The notes beneath the pieces are model-generated. The model saw nothing but the letters and a program-made list of their open reading frames with translations, did no database searches and was not told where the DNA came from. Positions 7,032 through 16,257 of a stretch of DNA of 64,000 bases are shown piece by piece (the first letter of the stretch is position 1; every line of letters starts with the position of its first letter). A program made the translations under genes and the position numbers. Origin of the DNA: JAOUGY01 sp963785075 (GTDB lineage: Bacteria > Actinomycetota > Acidimicrobiia > Spongiisociales > ZC4RG35); NCBI GenBank assembly GCA_963785075.1, contig CAWATW010000003.1:1-64000 (forward strand), given 5' to 3'.

Positions 7032-10000
7032 TCAGAGCCGCTCGAGGACTCGCCGGGCAGTGACGAGGTCCGGCACGTCGAAACCCTCGGTGAACCATTG
7101 GCATATCGGAGCGAGCAGCTCACGTGCCCGATCCTGTCGCCGGTGGTCTGCCAGGGATTCCGCCAGGTGGGTGGCGGCACGCAATTCCAGCATTCGGGCA
7201 CCGATGCCCCGGGCCGATTCGATGGCGGCGGTGAGCGCCTCTGGTGCCGAGGGGTCGCCGACCATGTGAAGGATCACGGCGCGTTCGACGTCCACCATCA
7301 CCTCGACGAGTCCATGGCCGTCGGCGCCCCGTTCCGCCGACGCCTTCTCGACGATGGCGAGCGCTCGATCGGTCCTCCCCTGCTGCATCTCGAGCCGTGC
7401 CTCGTCGAGCATGTACATCGCGTCCCACCCGGCGACTCCCATCGCCCCCCACCAGGCGAGGCCATGGTCGATGAGCCCGACCCCGGCGTCCGGGTCTCCC
7501 ATATTGCCCACCGCCACACCGCGATAGATCTCGGCGGGGGCGCACCAGAAGGGGAAATGCTCCCTGGTGGCAATGGACTCGAGCTCGTCGATCCACTCGA
7601 GAGCCTCCCGATGGTCGCCGCGGGAGTTCCGCACGCAGGCACCGCCGACACCGAGCGCATGGCAGAGGGTGAAGGGATGGTCGAGACGTCGGGCGAGGGC
7701 GATCGCTCGCTCGCCCAGGGCGACCGCCTGATCGGGGTAGCCGCGGAACCACGTGTTGGCGGCGTCCCAGGCGAGCGCCTCTGGCGCCGGCGCCGCACCG
7801 AAGACGTCCATCAGCCAGGCGTCGCGTTCGGGATCGTCGAGCTCGGCGGCCCGCTGCATGTGCCGGTGCCCCTCTTCGAGCTCGCCTGCCTGCGTCAGGC
7901 AGGCACCAAGCTCGCAACACCCCAGCACCGTCAGGCTCGGGTTGTCGAATCCCTCGGCCATCATCAGGCCTCGCCGGGCGGCACCGGCGCCTTCGAGCCA
8001 TCGGCCGCGTACGAACAAAGTCTGGGCGAGCCCGATCAGCGCCATCACGCTCATCGGCGACGGGTCGAGCCGGCCGACCAGCTCCAACACCCGCATCCCG
8101 ATCCGCTCGGCGTCGGCCGTCCCGTAGCCCCGGACCGTCATCACCGGAGCGGCGAGCGCCACCAGCAGCTCGAGTTCCCGTCGATCCCGGTCCGGTGATT
8201 CGGGGAGCTCCATCAGCCGCGAGACGGCACGTCCCAACAAACCGATGGCCTCCTCGTTGGCCGACATCCGGAAGGCCCGAGCACCTGCCAGATGGAGGTA
8301 GCCGATCGCCGGCTCCACCAGACCGGCCCGGTCGAAGTGGTTGGCGAGGTCTACCAGCGGTGGGTCCGGTACGTCGCGGTACAGGTCCTCCAGCGCCCGC
8401 CCGGTCGCCTCGTGCAGACGAATCCGCTCTGCCTCGTCCAGGTGGTCGTAGAGGTATCCCTGGAACAGGATGTGGCGGAATCGATGCCGGGCGGCCACCC
8501 GTCCTCCGATCCTGGCAACACCACCCGGGTCTACCAGCCGTCCCGGCGAGGCGGCCTCACGGCCGAGACGTTCGATCAACGCCGGGTCTTCCCGCACCGC
8601 CGCCGCCGTCTCCGCCACGAACTCCTCACCCTGCACGGCGGCGACCGCCAGGTCCCGGCGTACGTCGTCGGCAAGCCGGGACATGCGCCGGGAGATGACC
8701 GCCTCGACACGGGAGGGAAGCCGACCCCAGTCGAGCGTCTCCTGGGCGACCCAGACTCCGGCCCGGTCTCTGCGGATCTCGCCGCGCTCCTGCATGCCCC
8801 TGAGCATCTCCACCGTGAACAGCGGATGACCCCCCGTATAGGAGAACATCCGCTCGCGGAAGTCGACATCGAGTGAGTTCGGCTCGGAATCGATGTAGGC
8901 GTCGATGAATCCCCGGTCGACCCCCAGTTCGACGGTGCCGTCGCGCACGACCGAACGGAGCTCCTCGATCAGCGGTTCCATGGGGTGCGGTTCGTCTCCC
9001 TCGGCGGCTATCTCCTCGGGGCGGTAGGCACCGACGATGAGAACCGGAAGGCCTTCGAGCCTCCGGGCCAGATGCCACAGCAGGCCGATCGAGCCGACGT
9101 CGGCCCACTGCAGGTCGTCGATGATCAGCAACAGCGGGTGGGCGCCGGCCAGTCCCTCCACCACCGAGGTGTACTCATCGAACAGGGCGGGCTGCATCCG
9201 TTCCGGCGACATCGAGCGTGCCTCCAACACCTCGACCCTGGCGCGCAACGATTTCAACCACGGAGCCCCCGGTGTCGCGTCGCCGGCACGCCGGAGCAGC
9301 CGGGTACCGTTGACCATGACACCGACCAGGCTCGGCCCCCGGTCACACACCAGCCGAACTGCGTGTGGCACCGCCTCCCAGAGCCTGGCCGCCTGTTCCC
9401 GGTCGATCTCGCCGGCGCCGAATCGGGTCTCGATGTCACCGGTCAGCGTTCCGAGGATCTCGCGGAACGGGAGGTACGGATCCCCGATTCCCCCATAGGC
9501 GTTGCAGCGCCCTCTGGCCGCCAGCAGATCGGGCACCTCACCGGCGATTCGCATGAATTCGGCGGCGAGCATGGTCTTCCCGCTCCCGGCCTCACCGGCC
9601 ACGAAGATCGTCCGTCCGTGCCCTTCGACCGCTGCTTCCAGATGTCTCCGAAGAAGACCGATCTCTCGCTCACGTCCCACGAACAGCGGCGCCGCCACCG
9701 GCGATCGACTCCCGAGAAAGCGCGGGTAGAAGATCTCCTGCTCAGCCGCCGCCTGCGACATGTCGCCGGATCGGATCTGGTCTGCGAGGGCCGTGGTCTC
9801 CTGGGCGGGCGAGATCCCCAACTCAGTCTCCATCCGGTCGACGACGGCTTCGTAGTGCGCGATCGCGCCGGCGGTCGCTCCGGTGCGAGCCAGCAGCCTC
9901 ATCATCTGACGGTGTCCCCGCTCATCCCAAGGGTCGGTCTCGACCAAGTGTTGGGCCATCCCGAGCGCCTCGCTCCACGCTCCGGCTCGTTCGTGATGCT

Positions 10001-10517
10001 CGGCGAGACGGCGCAGGACCGTCACCCGATGGCGTCGCAGCCGTTCCGAGGTGACGGCGACCCACTCCTCCCATTCCGCCCCCGCCCGCACACCGAGGCC
10101 ATCGAGCAGCGGTCCGCGGTACAAGGCGACGGCCCGCTCCCATGCCTCGATGACGTCTTCCTCATCGGCAGGGGTGCCGGCCAGGCGGAAGAACTCGACC
10201 ATGTCCACCCACAAGTCCGGGGAGGCGGAGATCGAAACGGTGGTGCGATCGGCTGAGAGCCACTCGACCGGGGTAGGGCCGCCTCCCAGCGCGTGGCGCA
10301 ACACCGACAGCACGTGTCGGAGGTTGCTGAGCGCAGCCCCCGGCGGACGGTCGGGCCACATCATCTCGGCGATGACCGGCCGGGAGAACCGGCGCCCCGG
10401 CTCGCATGCCAGATATGCGAGAACGGCCCGGGCGGCGTCGGTCTCGAAGTCCTCGATCGGCTCGCCGGCGAGGGTGACTTCCAATGGGCCCAGCAGTCGG
10501 ATCTCCAATCCGGACAT
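7032..10517 (-). CDS. Large BTAD/SARP-LuxR-like regulator with AAA ATPase and TPR region
   Basis: 1161 residues from ATG 10517 (GAGGAG 7 bases upstream). The N-terminus (GLEIRLLGPLEVTLAG) is an OmpR/SARP winged helix, followed by a BTAD domain to about residue 250. An AAA-16-type ATPase module comes next: FVGREREIGLLRRHL, Walker A VAGEAGSGKT, and Walker B LLLIIDDLQWAD. The C-terminal half is helical TPR-like repeats. This matches stand-alone SARP/LAL-type regulators that integrate ligand signals and switch neighbouring genes. The two secreted or membrane genes downstream (6123, 5489) are the obvious candidates as targets or co-transcribed partners. A C-terminal LuxR helix-turn-helix is not evident. 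Confidence 0.9.
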   Translation of the reverse strand: MSGLEIRLLGPLEVTLAGEPIEDFETDAARAVLAYLACEPGRRFSRPVIAEMMWPDRPPGAALSNLRHVLSVLRHALGGGPTPVEWLSADRTTVSISASPDLWVDMVEFFRLAGTPADEEDVIEAWERAVALYRGPLLDGLGVRAGAEWEEWVAVTSERLRRHRVTVLRRLAEHHERAGAWSEALGMAQHLVETDPWDERGHRQMMRLLARTGATAGAIAHYEAVVDRMETELGISPAQETTALADQIRSGDMSQAAAEQEIFYPRFLGSRSPVAAPLFVGREREIGLLRRHLEAAVEGHGRTIFVAGEAGSGKTMLAAEFMRIAGEVPDLLAARGRCNAYGGIGDPYLPFREILGTLTGDIETRFGAGEIDREQAARLWEAVPHAVRLVCDRGPSLVGVMVNGTRLLRRAGDATPGAPWLKSLRARVEVLEARSMSPERMQPALFDEYTSVVEGLAGAHPLLLIIDDLQWADVGSIGLLWHLARRLEGLPVLIVGAYRPEEIAAEGDEPHPMEPLIEELRSVVRDGTVELGVDRGFIDAYIDSEPNSLDVDFRERMFSYTGGHPLFTVEMLRGMQERGEIRRDRAGVWVAQETLDWGRLPSRVEAVISRRMSRLADDVRRDLAVAAVQGEEFVAETAAAVREDPALIERLGREAASPGRLVDPGGVARIGGRVAARHRFRHILFQGYLYDHLDEAERIRLHEATGRALEDLYRDVPDPPLVDLANHFDRAGLVEPAIGYLHLAGARAFRMSANEEAIGLLGRAVSRLMELPESPDRDRRELELLVALAAPVMTVRGYGTADAERIGMRVLELVGRLDPSPMSVMALIGLAQTLFVRGRWLEGAGAARRGLMMAEGFDNPSLTVLGCCELGACLTQAGELEEGHRHMQRAAELDDPERDAWLMDVFGAAPAPEALAWDAANTWFRGYPDQAVALGERAIALARRLDHPFTLCHALGVGGACVRNSRGDHREALEWIDELESIATREHFPFWCAPAEIYRGVAVGNMGDPDAGVGLIDHGLAWWGAMGVAGWDAMYMLDEARLEMQQGRTDRALAIVEKASAERGADGHGLVEVMVDVERAVILHMVGDPSAPEALTAAIESARGIGARMLELRAATHLAESLADHRRQDRARELLAPICQWFTEGFDVPDLVTARRVLERL

Positions 10518-10659
10518 GGGCACTCCTCGCACCTCCCATCCAGCATACGGCGGCCGTCATCCGCCCACCCGGGCCGCTGTGCTCTACCCAGGCGCTGCCC
10601 TCACACGCTGGCCACGCGGCCACCGAGGCACATTGGCATGGCGAAACCGGAGGCGTCAC

Positions 10660-10851
10660 GTGATCACCAACCTGCCACCGACCTACCGGGCCTTTCTCCT
10701 CCGGATCTGGTCGGCCGGCCCGGAAGGGACCCTCCGAGCGTCGGTCAGAGACATCGACACCGGCGAAACGCTGGCGTTCGCCGGCATCGAACAGCTGAGT
10801 GAATGGCTCCGGCACACCACCGGCACGCAGGAACGCAAGGGGGTGACTTGA
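10660..10851 (+). CDS. Small conserved-looking protein, 63 aa
   Basis: GTG 10660 has a good GGAGG site (10649-10653). The product contains TYRAFLLRIWSAG, RASVRDIDTGETLAFAGIE and LSEWLRH. This pattern (FLLRLW, then RASL-DTGER-GFASLE, then an L-x-x-(Y/W)L helix) recurs in tiny proteins of Actinobacteria and Chloroflexi that have no assigned role. The gene is divergent from the big regulator at 10517. Confidence 0.65.
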   Translation: MITNLPPTYRAFLLRIWSAGPEGTLRASVRDIDTGETLAFAGIEQLSEWLRHTTGTQERKGVT

Positions 10852-11120
10852 TGACCCGAGCGAGCCGGATGTCGGCAGTGAGGAAACCACAGCCGACAGC
10901 CTCTGCCAGAGCAAAGAAGCAAGCGTCGTAGGCGGTGAAGTTGTCGCCTCTAGCTGCCATCCGCGAGGCAGCAGGGTTCGGACAGATCACCGACATGACG
11001 TCGACCCGGAGCAGATCCGGCGCCGCCAACTGCTCACCGTGAAGACGTTGCCGATAGCGGACACCGCCGGCCCCCCCATCGGCAACCGCCGGCGCAATGA
11101 CCGAGACGTCAACGACCAGC
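10842..11120 (-). pseudogene. Decayed VapC-type PIN-domain toxin with internal deletion
   Basis: Reading leftward in one frame, the N-terminal PIN motif LVVDVSVIAPAVADGG (from about 11120) and QLAAPDLLRVDVMSVI are followed, after only about 14 unrelated residues, by the C-terminal PIN part DNFTAYDACFFALAEAVG, LTADIRLARVI. The ~45 residues that should separate the two are missing and no start codon is found before LVVDVS. The acidic residues of both halves are still present. No antitoxin gene is recognisable upstream (11130-11300). It is a fragment, not a working toxin. Confidence 0.7.
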
Positions 11121-11311
11121 GAGGCGCCGACAACCAGATCGGGGGCACGAACGCCTATCCCGCCAAGATCCCGAGATCGGCTCCCTGAACTGCGCAGCTC
11201 CTGTCAAACGGCCTCGAGGACCGAAGAGCCCGGCAGCGGATCGCGATGGTTCAGAATCCCGCACTCCCCGCTCAGGAGCCCGCGCGCCCGCGGGGCCGGT
11301 GAGATCGATCC

Positions 11312-11342
11312 TCTTGACGCCACCTGGCAGGTGTGCGGTACT
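11312..11342 (+). promoter_or_regulatory. Candidate promoter for tRNA-Ser(GCT)
   Basis: TTGACG (11312-11317) and TACTGT (11337-11342) with a 19-base spacer (18 if GTACTG is taken), about 35 bases upstream of the tRNA. Confidence 0.4.
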
Positions 11343-11376
11343 GTGATGGTCGCGCTCGTTCAGACGGGCGTTTCCC

Positions 11377-11466
11377 GGAGAGATGGCCGAGTGGTCGAAG
11401 GCGCTCGCCTGCTAAGCGAGTAGGGGGTTATAGGCCTCCTCGAGGGTTCAAATCCCTCTCTCTCCG
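11377..11466 (+). tRNA. tRNA-Ser(GCT)
   Basis: The acceptor GGAGAGA pairs with TCTCTCC. The anticodon stem/loop CTCGC-CTGCTAA-GCGAG gives anticodon GCT (reads AGU and AGC). It has a long variable arm and the T loop TTCAAAT. With the three genes at 4-5 kb it completes the serine isoacceptor set. Confidence 0.96.
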
Positions 11467-11471
11467 CAACT

Positions 11472-11502
11472 GAAAGGCATCCGGTGTCACCGGATGCCTT
11501 TC
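11472..11502. terminator. Hairpin terminator after tRNA-Ser(GCT)
   Basis: GAAAGGCATCCGG (11472-11484), loop TGTCA, and CCGGATGCCTTTC (11490-11502), a perfect 13-bp stem with T-rich 3' flank. It lies between the tRNA and the convergent subtilase gene. Confidence 0.85.
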
Positions 11503-11518
11503 TCGTTGTCCGTTGGGC

Positions 11519-13075
11519 TCACTGCCAGGCGTTCTGGCTCCAGGACACGCCCGACCACGACACACCCGACCAGGTGCCTCCCGACCAGGACACGCCCGAC
11601 CAGCTGACCCCGCTCCACGACACTCCCGACCAGGAAACTCCGGACCAGGAGACGCCGGACCACGACACCCCCTGCCACGCCGGCCCGGCCCACGACTGCG
11701 CGCCGAATCCCGACCCGGTCATCTCGCTGCCGTTCCAATTGCCGCCGTTCCACGCCGTTCCTGCGGCGGACACCTTCGTCCAGGTTTCCGCATCGAACGG
11801 CTGCCCGAAGATGTCGACCTCACCCTCGAGCACCTTGCCGGACAGTTCGACCCGGTGCGTGCCCCGTGATGCGTCGAGGCTCCCACTGCCGACGGCGGCG
11901 TCCCACCGTTGTTGCGACCTCCAGCCCCGCCAGGTGGTGGACGCGAGCCCCACATCGAGGAGACCCGCTCCCACACAGGCCTCGGTTGCGGTGAGCAACG
12001 GTGTGGCCGACCTGGTGAGCACCGACTTGATGTGATCAGGTGTCAGCCATGGCCTCGACTCGAGCAAGACTGCGACGGCGCCGGACACCACCGCCGCGGC
12101 CTGGGAAGTACCAGTGCCCACGAATCGTCGCCCGTCATCCGAGGCGGCTTCGGGGTACATGACGTCGGCGTAGGACCCGGGATCGCGCAGGCTGGAGATG
12201 GAGCGGCCGGGAGCGACGATGTCGGGCGTGCGCCCAACCCCGCAGTTCGAGAAGTCCGGCACCGGGTTCTCGCCGGTCGCGAGAAGAGATCCATCGACGG
12301 CGCCCACCGCTATCACGAACGGGTTGTATGCCGGACTCGTGAGTCGGGTGGCGTTGCCGTCGTTCCCTGCGGCAACCACGACGACGATGCCCGCCTTCCA
12401 GGCTTGCTCGACGGCGTACGAGATGAGATCTGCATCGGCGTCCTGGAACGAGTCAGTTCCATAGGACAGGTTGAGGACGCGGATGTTGAGCCCGTTCGCC
12501 TTGCGATTCTGGACCACCCAATCGATGGCGGCGAGGATCTGACTGACATCGACGGCCCCGTTGTATGGAGCGACCTTCACATTGACGAGTCGGGCGCCAG
12601 GGGCGATTCCGGGGACGTCTGCCGCATCCGAGACCATGATTCCTGCCATGTGCGTGCCGTGACCGAACGTGTCGAGATACCGCAGGTCGACGTCTTGCGA
12701 CTCGAAGGAGAGGTCGGGCCCGTTGACGACGCGCCCCGGCGTGTCCAATCCGTCCACCGGCACCACGCCGGTGTCGATCAGGGCGATGTCGACGCCCTGA
12801 CCCGTCGCCGACACGCCGTCCATGCCGATCTGCGACCGGACGTTGGAGAGCGAACCAAAGAAGCTCTCGGTGTCGACCTCGGGCAGTGCGTCGGCCTCGT
12901 CCCATCCCGGCTCGGGTTCGACGTAGGCGATCTCGTCCGTCCACACGGGCTCGAGGGTCTCGGTCGACAGGGTCGCCGTATCGGAGGAGGCTGCGTCGGA
13001 GGTGACTGCCGTCGCAGGAAGCGACGACCCAAACATCGCGAGCAGGCCGATCAGGAGTGTTGCCGTGCGTCGCAT
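11519..13075 (-). CDS. Secreted subtilisin-like serine protease with Trp-rich pentapeptide repeat tail
   Basis: 518 residues from ATG 13075 (MRRTATLLIGLLAMFGSSLP signal peptide). The S8 catalytic triad is complete: DIALIDTGV (Asp), FGHGTHMAGI (His), VVAAGNDGN (oxyanion Asn) and GTGTSQAAA (Ser). After the catalytic domain comes a linker and then a tail in which Trp recurs exactly every five residues about a dozen times. Most units read W-S-G-V-S, with variants AGPAW, QGVSW, SGGTW and SQNAW. Similar W-S-G repeats occur at the C-terminus of S8 proteases in other Actinobacteria and Chloroflexi. Cell-surface retention or secretion is a plausible but unproven role. The nearly identical 15-bp DNA units make the tail length prone to slippage. 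Confidence 0.93.
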   Translation of the reverse strand: MRRTATLLIGLLAMFGSSLPATAVTSDAASSDTATLSTETLEPVWTDEIAYVEPEPGWDEADALPEVDTESFFGSLSNVRSQIGMDGVSATGQGVDIALIDTGVVPVDGLDTPGRVVNGPDLSFESQDVDLRYLDTFGHGTHMAGIMVSDAADVPGIAPGARLVNVKVAPYNGAVDVSQILAAIDWVVQNRKANGLNIRVLNLSYGTDSFQDADADLISYAVEQAWKAGIVVVVAAGNDGNATRLTSPAYNPFVIAVGAVDGSLLATGENPVPDFSNCGVGRTPDIVAPGRSISSLRDPGSYADVMYPEAASDDGRRFVGTGTSQAAAVVSGAVAVLLESRPWLTPDHIKSVLTRSATPLLTATEACVGAGLLDVGLASTTWRGWRSQQRWDAAVGSGSLDASRGTHRVELSGKVLEGEVDIFGQPFDAETWTKVSAAGTAWNGGNWNGSEMTGSGFGAQSWAGPAWQGVSWSGVSWSGVSWSGVSWSGVSWSGVSWSGGTWSGVSWSGVSWSQNAWQ

Positions 13076-13267
13076 AGGTTGAACGTCCTTGTCGTGAGTC
13101 ACATCAAGACCATCGACCAAACACCGGGTATGAACGGAGCGTCATCGACAATGGGATCCAAAGGACTAGTTCTCCAGACCCATGCCGCTGTTACGGCTTT
13201 TCTCCTCGACGGTGGTGCGGCTACCCTTGCGGAATCACACGAGACACCGGTCTCGTCGTGACCTCAA

Positions 13268-13341
13268 GCGCCCGTAGCTCAATTGGATAGAGCGTCTGAC
13301 TACGGATCAGGAGGTTGGGAGTTCGAGTCTCTCCGGGCGTG
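13268..13341 (+). tRNA. tRNA-Arg(ACG)
   Basis: A 74-base tRNA with acceptor GCGCCCG against CGGGCGT, anticodon stem/loop CTGA-CTACGGA-TCAG with anticodon ACG, T loop TTCGAGT, and encoded CCA at 13342-13344. A34 should be converted to inosine by the tadA product encoded at 3647-4123. Confidence 0.96.
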
Positions 13342-13345
13342 CCAC

Positions 13346-13375
13346 CCGAAACCCCTGCTCAGGCTGGGGTTTCGG
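13346..13375 (+). terminator. Hairpin after tRNA-Arg(ACG)
   Basis: CCGAAACCCC (13346-13355), loop TGCTCAGGCT, GGGGTTTCGG (13366-13375), immediately downstream of the tRNA 3' CCA. Confidence 0.75.
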
Positions 13376-13429
13376 CGCGTTCGGGGGGCGTCGACGATCG
13401 GCAGGGGCGGCCGTTGGGAGCCATTCTCT

Positions 13430-13588
13430 TCTTCGGCGACGTTCGATGAGCACGGGCGCCTTGCCTGCGAGCGCTACGTGCGGTTGCGTCACAACGCGAT
13501 CACCGCTCGGGACTGCCGGAACCGCAGCGCTCGTGCCGGTTACGGCTTCAGCGATGGTGAGCGCTTCGGCAAGCGTGAGGTATCTCAC
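13430..13588 (-). pseudogene. Truncated Doc/Fic-family toxin
   Basis: GTG 13588 begins MRYLTLAEALTIAEAVTGTSA, the typical N-terminus of death-on-curing (Doc) toxins that inactivate EF-Tu in known cases. Downstream, the catalytic HxFxxGNKR region is absent and the frame turns into Arg/Pro-rich sequence. The start overlaps the reading frame of the antitoxin remnant (GTGA), so the original coupled operon order is preserved. Confidence 0.65.
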
Positions 13589-13800
13589 TCGGCGAGGCGA
13601 TCCAGGATCTCTTTGTCCCGTTCGGTCAACTCACACGTAGTCGCGTCATGAACTCGTCGTCATGGCGGACCCGCTCGATCTCGGCTTCGAGGGCTTCGAG
13701 CATGAGTGCGTTGACGCTGATCCCGCGGCCGCGGACGATCACTTCGGCTATCTCTGCGAGCTCTTCGGGCATGCGGACGGTGGTAGTGCCGAACTGTATG
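13585..13800 (-). pseudogene. Decayed antitoxin of the Doc module
   Basis: Leftward from about 13800 the frame reads TTTVRMPEELAEIAEVIVRG, then ISVNALMLEALEAEIERVR and DDEFMTRLRV, a ribbon-helix-helix-like antitoxin. It then hits a stop at about 13630. Shifting one base restores ELTERDKEILDRLAE and a stop that overlaps the toxin start, so a one-base deletion is the simplest explanation. No ATG/GTG/TTG fits the expected start. Both halves of the toxin-antitoxin pair are therefore damaged. Confidence 0.6.
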
Positions 13801-13828
13801 TGACGACCTGGCCACCGCCGCAGACCTT

Positions 13829-13921
13829 CGACCCGATCCGGCGCCAGGTCCGGTGCTCACCCGGGACCCTGACGCCGACTACGTGATCAACCTCGCCCAG
13901 GCTCACGACGTCGATTGCATC
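13829..13921 (+). pseudogene. C-terminal fragment of a PIN_3-type toxin
   Basis: The plus-strand frame reads PDPAPGPVLTRDPDADYVIN then LAQAHDVDCIVSGDD. This is the hallmark C-terminal stretch of the 'putative toxin-antitoxin system toxin component, PIN family' (TRDPDDDYxxxLA...xxLVSGD). Nothing of the N-terminal half is present and the frame continues into unrelated residues. It is a remnant abutting the antitoxin remnant on the other strand. Confidence 0.6.
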
Positions 13922-14129
13922 GTCAGCGGTGATGACGCCGAGCGTCCAGGATCGGGGGATGCGAGCATTGGCACGTCACAACAGATCACGACCGCGAGTG
14001 AAGGGCGCCAAGTCGGTTGGCGGCGCCCGGCCGGCGTTCGGCTGATCAACCTGATCGTCGCCACCTTCTCCCGCGCGTTCAGCCTTGTCTTCTTCATCGA
14101 TGTCACTCGAGCGTGGGATCGTTGCGGGC

Positions 14130-14155
14130 GGACCCCCCGCAATCGCGGGGGGTCC
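14130..14155. terminator. Perfect 11-bp GC hairpin downstream of the GSDH-CHRD gene
   Basis: GGACCCCCCGC (14130-14140), loop AATC, GCGGGGGGTCC (14145-14155). It lies 31 bases beyond the stop of the leftward gene ending at 14187, the usual position for a terminator. Confidence 0.75.
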
Positions 14156-14186
14156 ATTGTGGAGCGACGACCCTGGCGTCCAGCGT

Positions 14187-15966
14187 TCAGGACCGGGCGG
14201 CGATCTGGCCTCGTATCTCGCCACCGGGATTGGCCACCGTGTGGACGTTCACGTACGCAGTGCCACGCTGCATCTCTGCCAGCAGCTGACCGATGGTCAT
14301 GCCCTCGAGCGGTCCGATCAGATCGTCGGCCGTGATGACACCTCGAGCGATGGTCCTGGCTCCCTCGACGTCGACTCCCTCGACGGGCCCGAACAGGAAG
14401 GCCACCACCGGGCCGTTCTCGCCGGCGGAGCCCAGGTGGATGTGCGCTTGGACCACCGCTTCGATGCTCTCGACCTCGAGCCGATATCGCAGCTCGGTGC
14501 GATTCCGCGTGGCAACGAAGTGAGCTTCGCCGGAGGCGGCGGTGTCGACCGCCGGCACTTCGTTCGACCCGCTCAACTCGGCGTCGAAGACGCGCTGGTG
14601 CCCGCGCCCGGTCGATTCTCATCACAACACCATCGGTGCCGACCGGGGCAAACCCCGGCTGACCGAGGACGTAGAGCTCACCCCGTCCGTCCTGCCCGAA
14701 CCCGGTGATGTTGACGCCGACCCCGTCGCGATTCACCGGACTGAGCTCGGCGATCGACCCGTCATCCGCGAGATGAAAGAGGCGGCTGAGCCAGTCGGCG
14801 AACACGTAGGAGCCCTGGAGCTGCTTCACCCGAGCACCGCGGTACACGAACCCGCCGGTCACCGAGATACCTTCGTCGTGGTCGTACTCGGCGATCGGGT
14901 CGATCAGTCCGGCCGGCACTCCTGGTGAGAACTCGGTGGTGAAGCCGGGGTCCGAGCCGTTCTGGTCGAAGAGGAAGCTGCCTTCCTTGATCGGCCAGCC
15001 GTAGTTGCCTCCACTCGTCACCACGTCGACCTCCTCGATGTCGTTCTGACCGACGTCGGCCGCGATGAGGTCGCCGGTGTGACGATCGAAGGAGAAGCGG
15101 AACGGGTTGCGGAATCCGTACGCATAGATCTCGTCGGCGCCAGGCTCTCCCACGAATGGATTGTCGGAAGGAATGCCGTAGCTGCCGTTGGCGGCGTTGG
15201 AACCAAGAGGGTCGATGCGAAGGATCTTGCCGAGGACGTTGCCATCGCTGAGGTCCTGGCCGTTGCCGCCTGGTGCGTGGCCGTCGCCCTGGTCGTCGGC
15301 GTTGCCACCGTCGCCCACCGCGATGTAGAGCATGCCGTCCGGGCCGAAGTTCAGGGCCCCGGCGTTGTGGTTGAACTGAGGCTCGTCGATCGTCATGAGC
15401 ACCCGCGAGCTGCTCGGATCCACAACGGAATCAGGACGTTTCGGGTCCGGGATGCGCCACTCGCGCACCACCGACTGATGGTTCGGCGCCACTCCCTCGG
15501 GCATGGTGGAGAAATCGGCGGGGCCCGACGCCGGCTCGGACGAGTAGGTGTAGATGAGCCCGTTCTTTCTGAAGTCGGGGTGGAACGCCAGCCCCAGCAG
15601 GCCTCGCTCGTCGAACGTGCCCGGTCCGAACGCACCCAGCTCCACGAGGAGACCGAGGCCGCCGGCGCCCACGTCGAGCACCTCGAGTCGGTCCGGAACA
15701 CGAGCGTTCTTGCCCGGATGGAGACTGATTGCTGTGATCGTGCCGACTTGGTCGACCACGAACAGCCGGAGCTTGTCTCCGGGTGCGTTCGTAGCCCACA
15801 CCGGGGATGTGAATCCGTCGGCGACCGTCTCGAGGGCGATTGGCACCTGCGAAGCCGGAATGGTGTCGGCGATGACGTCCTCGTGCACCGCCAGTGCTGT
15901 CGTCACCGAACTCAGCAGGAGCGCAATGGCCGCGGCGGCGGTCACGGTGAGCCGAAGTCGTTTCAT
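14187..15966 (-). CDS. Secreted PQQ-dependent sugar dehydrogenase-CHRD protein, frameshifted
   Basis: ATG 15966 (GGGAGAG site) opens a signal peptide (MKRLRLTVTAAAAIALLLSS) and a glucose/sorbosone dehydrogenase-type six-bladed propeller to about residue 450. Typical stretches are FDERGLLGLAFHPDF, NHNAGALNFGPDGMLYIAVG, GKILRIDP, YGFRNPFRFSFD and GGNYGWP. After GVVMRIDRARAPA the frame degenerates to Arg-rich sequence and would run to 13903. The +1 frame instead gives RVFDAELSGSNEVPAVDTAA and a full CHRD domain ending RGQIAARS at 14187. The shift lies between about 14585 and 14620. The span 14187-15966 is 3n+1 bases. It is either a real frameshift mutation or a sequencing error; intact GSDH-CHRD fusions are expected in relatives. 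Confidence 0.85.
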
Positions 15967-16257
15967 GATCTCTCCCTTCACGACTCGTGTGCAAGCCAGT
16001 ACGCACGATCCGGCGAAACGGTTCGCCGCCCTCTGATCCTGGCGGCCGACTTCACCGGGGGCAGCACCCTCGTGCCGGGCACGACGACGGCGGGATATGG
16101 GACCAAGAGCGCCGATGTCCCATACTTCGGAGCCCGGTTGTGCGCTCCCGGCCCTTCACCGACGCTTGATCCGGTCTCAAGGTCCCGAGCGACCTGCTAG
16201 AAACGGGGTATCGCCTGGGGAGTAATTCGGGACCGGGCCCGTTGGGGAGGAGACTCA

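Noticed and set aside
11484..12035. Plus-strand frame rich in PDQDTPD repeats
   Set aside because: It is the complement of the W-S-G-V-S repeat region of the subtilase, which has a complete catalytic triad.
14585..14620. Programmed ribosomal frameshift in the GSDH-CHRD gene
   Set aside because: No slippery heptamer or stop-codon context typical of programmed shifts is seen; a simple indel or sequencing error is more likely.
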